From Nitrospira sp. (GTDB lineage Bacteria; Nitrospirota; Thermodesulfovibrionia; UBA6902): a DNA stretch of 35,876 bases. The stretch lies in contig JADHUV010000025.1 of NCBI GenBank assembly GCA_016784355.1, positions 1 through 35,876 of the forward strand. The letters run 5' to 3'. Below are positions 32,469 through 35,876 of the stretch, in pieces (within the stretch, counting starts at the first letter, position 1; each line of letters opens with the position of its first letter). The notes under the pieces were generated by a model that made no database searches, was not told the origin of the DNA, and was given only the letters and a program-made list of their open reading frames with translations. Position numbers and translations under genes: made by a program.

Positions 32469-32482
32469 GGCATAGATATTGC
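32469..32482 (+). promoter_or_regulatory. Sigma-54 promoter (-24/-12) before the 62-residue gene
   Basis: GGCATAGATATTGC: GG (32469-32470) and GC (32481-32482) are separated by exactly ten bases, with the favourable GGCA and TTGCA flanks. The predicted start near 32494 gives a leader of about 13 bases containing the AGGAGG binding site (32495-32500). This is the only good -24/-12 match I found in the intergenic regions. Confidence 0.7.
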
Positions 32483-32506
32483 AATATATTATTCAGGAGG
32501 CTGATT

Positions 32507-32695
32507 ATGATAATACAAGACCGTAAATCACTTTTTGCTATTCTTGAAAATTCCCCTTTTTTCTATGAATTATCTTTCATCGAAAGGGAGGTGCTTCTAA
32601 TGCACATGATCGAAACACATCCTGATATCTGTATGGACAGGGAGATAAATTCAGTTGGATATGAAACCTCCTGGACGCACATGCGGGAGCATTAG
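32507..32695 (+). CDS. Orphan 62-residue protein under a sigma-54 promoter
   Basis: A small gene with an excellent AGGAGG binding site (32495-32500) and a sigma-54 type promoter just before it. The product (MIIQDRKSLFAILENSPFFY..., 62 residues) has an amphipathic helical N-terminal half, containing SPFFYELSFIEREVLLMHM, which faintly recalls the opening of cyclic-nucleotide-binding-like domains, and a C-terminal half with one Cys and several His/Trp. There is no signal peptide or membrane segment. I do not recognise a family. Its position directly after the sigma-54 activator suggests it is activated by that regulator. It could be a small regulator, an adaptor, or the truncated remnant of a longer protein. 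Confidence 0.62.
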   Translation: MIIQDRKSLFAILENSPFFYELSFIEREVLLMHMIETHPDICMDREINSVGYETSWTHMREH

Positions 32696-33030
32696 AATTG
32701 TAATGAATGAAGCGGGGGTTTCTGCAGGTCTGACCGGATATAATGCTTTATATATTTGCTATTGACTGCCCATAATTTATGGCATATAATCCAAATATTG
32801 CTGTAGATCTTTTAATGTTAAGGGTTGAGTTGTGAAAAAAATAAGCATTCAGGTATCGAAAATAGTTTTTTGGGATGAGGCAGAAAGATAACCATTTCTC
32901 TTTTGCCGGGACCAGATCAGTATTCTTCCATCTGCAATATATTTTGATTATATACATTATTTAAGCATACTTTTTATGGGTGCACTATGTCTGAAATTGA
33001 CTTTTTTCAATGGTTCATTAAAAATACCTT
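32696..33030. other. Upstream region of the amidase gene with a long leader
   Basis: These 335 bases carry a consensus sigma-70 promoter at 32762-32790, about 240 bases before the amidase start. The predicted leader holds only a short GTG-initiated frame of 19 codons (near 32832) that I do not support as a gene. A second, weaker promoter (TTGATT near 32942, CATACT 16 bases later) lies closer to the gene. No riboswitch was recognised. Confidence 0.5.
32762..32790 (+). promoter_or_regulatory. Near-consensus sigma-70 promoter upstream of the amidase
   Basis: TTGACT (32762-32767), a 17-base spacer and a perfect TATAAT (32785-32790). It is the strongest sigma-70 match in the window, yet lies far from the next recognised start codon. 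Confidence 0.65.
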
Positions 33031-34194
33031 ATGAAAAGGGCAGTTATTCTAACCCTGATCCTGTTTTTTTTTATATCAGGTTATGGTGATGCAGCACGAA
33101 AAAATACAGTTAATGGCTTCCGATATTCCTCGTATGATCAGCATACACGAGTCGTTATAGATATCAGCGGCCCTGTGGAGTTTACAAAAAACCGTCTTGC
33201 TAATCCTGATCGTCTTTTTTTTGATGTAAAAAACAGCACCCTTTCTAAAAAATCATCCCCCTCTAAAATAGTTGATGACGGAATTATAAATAAGGTTCGT
33301 CTTGCTCAGTATGACAGAGATACTGTGCGGATAGTGCTTGATATTAAGCAGTATAAAAATTATTATGCATTTACCCTGGATAGTCCGAGCCGTCTTGTCA
33401 TAGATGTATATTCTGAGAATTCCAAAGAAAGTCACAAAAAAAAGAAAGAGCAGAAACAGTCGAAGAAGCCCCCGCTGGATAATATCTGGACCGTTGTAAT
33501 TGATCCTGGACATGGCGGCGAGGATCCTGGAGCGGTGGGGCCTGGAGGAGTTCAGGAAAAAGATATTGTTTTAATGATTGGAAGAAAACTTGGCTCGATT
33601 CTTGAGTCTAGGCATGGCATGAAAGTCATTTATACAAGGCAGAAGGATATGTTTATTCCGCTTAATGACAGGACCGAGATAGCTAATGCAGCCAAGGCTG
33701 ATCTGTTTATATCGATCCATACAAATGCAAGTGAGAAGAGAAGTGTACGGGGGATAGAGACATATTTCCTGAATTGGACCAACAACAAGGAGGCTAATAG
33801 GGTGGCGGCCAGGGAAAACAGGATATCTCTTAAAAAGATGCATAAGGTGCAGGGTGAGCTTCAGTTGATTCTGCAGGATCTGGCTCGAAAAAGTAAGAAT
33901 GAGGAATCCATGAAGCTGGCGTACAGCGTACAGCATGAGATAGTAGGGCAGTTGAAAAAAAGCTATCCAAGGATCGAGGATCTAGGCGTAAAGTATGCTC
34001 TTTTTTATGTACTTATCGGGGCTGAAATGCCGGCGGTTCTGGCAGAGATATCATTTGTCAGTAATCATGAAGAGGAGAAAAGAATGACTCAGAAAGTCTA
34101 CAGGGACAGAATTGCTGAGGCACTTGCAAGTGGTATAACCTCTTATACATCTAAGTCCACTCTCATTGTTAATAGAGTGTCAGGCACCGATTGA
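33031..34194 (+). CDS. N-acetylmuramoyl-L-alanine amidase with AMIN domain (AmiC-like)
   Basis: A periplasmic zinc amidase that cleaves septal peptidoglycan between MurNAc and L-Ala, 387 residues. A signal peptide (VILTLILFFFISGYGDA) is followed by an AMIN domain (about 27-128, TRVVIDISGPVEF and SRLVIDVYSE), which in AmiC-type enzymes targets the protein to the septum. A Lys-rich linker (133-147) follows. The amidase_3 domain (from about 153) has the zinc ligands His161 in VIDPGHGGEDPGA and Glu176 in VQEKD, a third His in FISIHTNAS, and the catalytic Glu in LAEISFVSNHEEE. An extra helical segment around 265-300 could be the autoinhibitory insert of such enzymes. The next gene starts 30 bases downstream on the same strand. 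Confidence 0.93.
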   Translation: MKRAVILTLILFFFISGYGDAARKNTVNGFRYSSYDQHTRVVIDISGPVEFTKNRLANPDRLFFDVKNSTLSKKSSPSKIVDDGIINKVRLAQYDRDTVRIVLDIKQYKNYYAFTLDSPSRLVIDVYSENSKESHKKKKEQKQSKKPPLDNIWTVVIDPGHGGEDPGAVGPGGVQEKDIVLMIGRKLGSILESRHGMKVIYTRQKDMFIPLNDRTEIANAAKADLFISIHTNASEKRSVRGIETYFLNWTNNKEANRVAARENRISLKKMHKVQGELQLILQDLARKSKNEESMKLAYSVQHEIVGQLKKSYPRIEDLGVKYALFYVLIGAEMPAVLAEISFVSNHEEEKRMTQKVYRDRIAEALASGITSYTSKSTLIVNRVSGTD

Positions 34195-34224
34195 GCCTGA
34201 TAAGCTGGATTATTAATCATATTT

Positions 34225-35805
34225 ATGCATGTTGATTATCTTTTTAAAAACGGTCTGGTAATTGATGGCAGTAGCGGGCATGCTGAGCCTTTTATAGCTG
34301 ACATTGCGGTCAGTGGTGCACGGATCCTGGAAATAGGCACTCTTGAAGGGCTAAAAGCGGACAATGTCCTTGATCTGGAAGGTCAGTGCATATGCCCCGG
34401 TTTTATTGATGCCCATTCTCACTCAGATTTTATGGTGCTTGCAGACGGGCGTGCGGAAGGCAAACTGTGTCAGGGTGTTACCACCGAGATTAATGGCAAT
34501 TGCGGATTGTCTGCCGCTCCGCTTCTCGGTCCGGCACTTCAGCAGCGAGATCAGGAGCTTAATGCGCTCGGGATAACCGAAAGATGGGCCACTTTTGAAG
34601 AATACTTCAGCCTTGTTGAAAAAAGCCGTATCTCATTAAATCTTTACACCCTCGCCGGGCATGGGAATATTCGAGCCTGCGTATCGGGTTTCCAGGACAG
34701 GGAGCTCACAAAAGATGAAGTGCGTCTTGCCGCAGGGCTTCTTGAAGAGGCGCTTAAGCAGGGAGCAGGCGGGCTTTCAACGGGGCTTATCTATCCCCCC
34801 GGGATATACTCCAGTACGGATGAAATAATTGCGCTGGCTGCAATTGCCGGAAGATACGGAACGGTTTATACGTCACATATGAGAAGTGAGGGGGCTCAAT
34901 TAGTTGAGTCTGTGAAGGAAGTACTCCGTATAGGCAAAGAGGCACAGGTTAATGTACATATCTCACATTTGAAGACCAGTGGTGAAAAAAACTGGAATAA
35001 GCTTGCCAATGTAATGCAAATGATAGATGATGCCTGTCATATGGGGATGAAGGTCACATGTGATCGTTATCCTTATACTGCATCCGCTACAGATCTGGAC
35101 AGTATACTTCCGGGATGGGTATTTGAGGGTGGAAAGTCCGGCGAATTAAAAACCATAGAAGAGCATAAACAGCGAATTAAGGCTGAGCTTACACAAGAAT
35201 ATCTGGATCCGGCATACTGGGGGCAGATAATGATATCCTCGGTGCGTACTGAAAAAAACAGCTGGATGTTGGGTAAAAGAGTTTCTGAGATTGCTTCGAT
35301 CGTGCAAATAGATCCCTCTGACCTCGTATTAAATCTGCTTTTGCAGGAAGAGCTTGATGTAGGGGCGATTTTTTTTACAATGAGCGACAAGAACCTCGAA
35401 ACTATATTAAAAAAGAAATATACAGCCATAGGTTCTGATAGTTCCGCAAGGAGTTTTGATGGTGTTACGGCCGCCGGGATGCCTCATCCAAGGGGGTTTG
35501 GGAGTTTTCCTCGTGTGCTTGGAGAATTTGTCAGGGAAAGGGGTGTTTTGAGCCTCTCGGAGGCGGTATACAAGATGACTGGCTTACCTGCCTCTATATT
35601 CGGACTGAAAGATCGTGGCAGATTGGCAAAGGGGTTCTTTGCAGATATTACGGTTTTTTTTCCTGATACAATTGCTGACAGGGCGGAGTACTGTGATCCT
35701 TTTAAAAAGCCGGATGGCATCTCGCATGTATTTGTAAACGGGATGCCGGCAATCCGTGATGGTTTAGTAACCGGGTTTATGACAGGGCGTGTTCTCAGAC
35801 GTTAG
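34225..35805 (+). CDS. N-acyl-D-amino-acid deacylase (D-aminoacylase family)
   Basis: A metal-dependent amidohydrolase of 526 residues, typical of D-aminoacylases, which remove the acyl group from N-acyl-D-amino acids. Visible features: N-terminal strand YLFKNGLVIDGSSG, GFIDAHSHSDFMVL with the metal ligands His64 and His66 and Asp68, the family Cys motif GVTTEINGNCGLSAAP, His ligands in YTSHMRSEG and VHISHLKTSGEKNW, the catalytic Asp in AIGSDSSARS and the C-terminal strand return (LAKGFFADITVFFP). No signal peptide, so it is cytoplasmic. It follows the amidase gene by 30 bases and could be co-transcribed, which would fit recycling of D-amino acids from wall material. The precise substrate is not determined. 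Confidence 0.9.
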   Translation: MHVDYLFKNGLVIDGSSGHAEPFIADIAVSGARILEIGTLEGLKADNVLDLEGQCICPGFIDAHSHSDFMVLADGRAEGKLCQGVTTEINGNCGLSAAPLLGPALQQRDQELNALGITERWATFEEYFSLVEKSRISLNLYTLAGHGNIRACVSGFQDRELTKDEVRLAAGLLEEALKQGAGGLSTGLIYPPGIYSSTDEIIALAAIAGRYGTVYTSHMRSEGAQLVESVKEVLRIGKEAQVNVHISHLKTSGEKNWNKLANVMQMIDDACHMGMKVTCDRYPYTASATDLDSILPGWVFEGGKSGELKTIEEHKQRIKAELTQEYLDPAYWGQIMISSVRTEKNSWMLGKRVSEIASIVQIDPSDLVLNLLLQEELDVGAIFFTMSDKNLETILKKKYTAIGSDSSARSFDGVTAAGMPHPRGFGSFPRVLGEFVRERGVLSLSEAVYKMTGLPASIFGLKDRGRLAKGFFADITVFFPDTIADRAEYCDPFKKPDGISHVFVNGMPAIRDGLVTGFMTGRVLRR

Positions 35806-35809
35806 AGGG

Positions 35810-35876
35810 TTATTTAATATCTGCTGTTATTTTTTCTGCCAGTCTGAAACTGTTATCTATGCAGTCATTTATCCCG
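35810..35876 (-). CDS. 3' end of an unidentified gene (partial)
   Basis: On the minus strand an open frame enters from the right edge and ends in TAA at 35812-35810. Its last 21 residues, GINDCIDNSFRLAEKITADI plus a final Lys, look like a real protein C-terminus with a helical, charged pattern. It converges with the deacylase gene, whose stop is five bases away. The piece is too short to name a family. Confidence 0.5.
   Translation of the reverse strand, partial: GINDCIDNSFRLAEKITADIK

Noticed and set aside
32748..32957. Minus-strand 69-residue ORF in the amidase upstream region
   Set aside because: It has no binding site, its composition is random-like, and it is antisense to a strong promoter.

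Overview
This window looks like a chromosomal segment of a Gram-negative, anaerobic or respiratory-versatile bacterium, most likely a Nitrospirota- or Deltaproteobacteria-like lineage. The evidence is the mix of genes: a multihaem cytochrome / Tat ferredoxin / NrfD membrane complex, a fused ferredoxin-molybdopterin oxidoreductase, a UbiD decarboxylase, pyruvate phosphate dikinase, sigma-54 regulation, an exosortase/PEP-CTERM module and separate glyQ/glyS genes. The base composition is moderately AT-rich. Taxonomy is inferred from gene content only. I saw no rRNA, tRNA, CRISPR array, transposase or phage gene.

Layout. 1-130: octamer tandem repeat. 128-4562 (minus): pheA and a 1090-residue molybdoenzyme. 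4632-5322: a rhodanese gene convergent with an ArsR-type regulator broken by one extra base. 5470-6495 (plus): a flippase-like membrane protein. 13453-6499 (minus): tetrahaem cytochrome c, Tat-exported four-cluster ferredoxin, NrfD anchor, UbiD decarboxylase, UvrD-like helicase and a small lipoprotein; a good sigma-70 promoter precedes the cytochrome gene. 13627-14043 (plus): GGQ release-factor-like gene. 14066-16866: a small exosortase cassette (EpsI, exosortase, 80-residue PEP-CTERM protein; minus) lying between a decayed copy of the 5' end of a DedA gene and the intact DedA gene. 17433-18425 (plus): adenosine-kinase-type PfkB kinase. 18717-20153 (minus): secreted glycosidase-like protein between two near-identical GGCCGC hairpins. 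20538-23276 (minus): ppdK. 23611-26466 (plus): CxxCH-bearing HAMP-PAS-PAS-GGDEF-EAL protein. 26481-29395 (minus): glyS-glyQ. 29570-30681 (plus): NifU-like protein, haem-copper-oxidase-like membrane protein, DUF1858 protein and a 42-residue zinc-ribbon protein, preceded by a Crp/Fnr-type site. 30871-32340 (plus): PilZ-like / zinc-ribbon / sigma-54 activator, followed by an inverted repeat, a sigma-54 promoter and a 62-residue orphan gene. 33031-34194: AMIN-amidase. 34225-35805: D-aminoacylase. 35810-35876: 3' end of an unidentified minus-strand gene.

How the genes may work together. Three elements suggest a cyclic-di-GMP and surface-polymer theme: the GGDEF-EAL sensor, the PilZ-like sigma-54 activator whose C-terminus resembles regulators of PEP-CTERM systems, and the exosortase with a tiny polycationic PEP-CTERM protein. 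The last is the best candidate for something unusual: after signal-peptide removal and exosortase cleavage it would release a peptide of about 19 residues, ten of them Lys/Arg. A second theme is menaquinone-linked anaerobic respiration (cytochrome-ferredoxin-NrfD complex, UbiD, molybdoenzyme) with Crp/Fnr-type control of the NifU-like cluster. These links are inference from neighbourhood and domain content.
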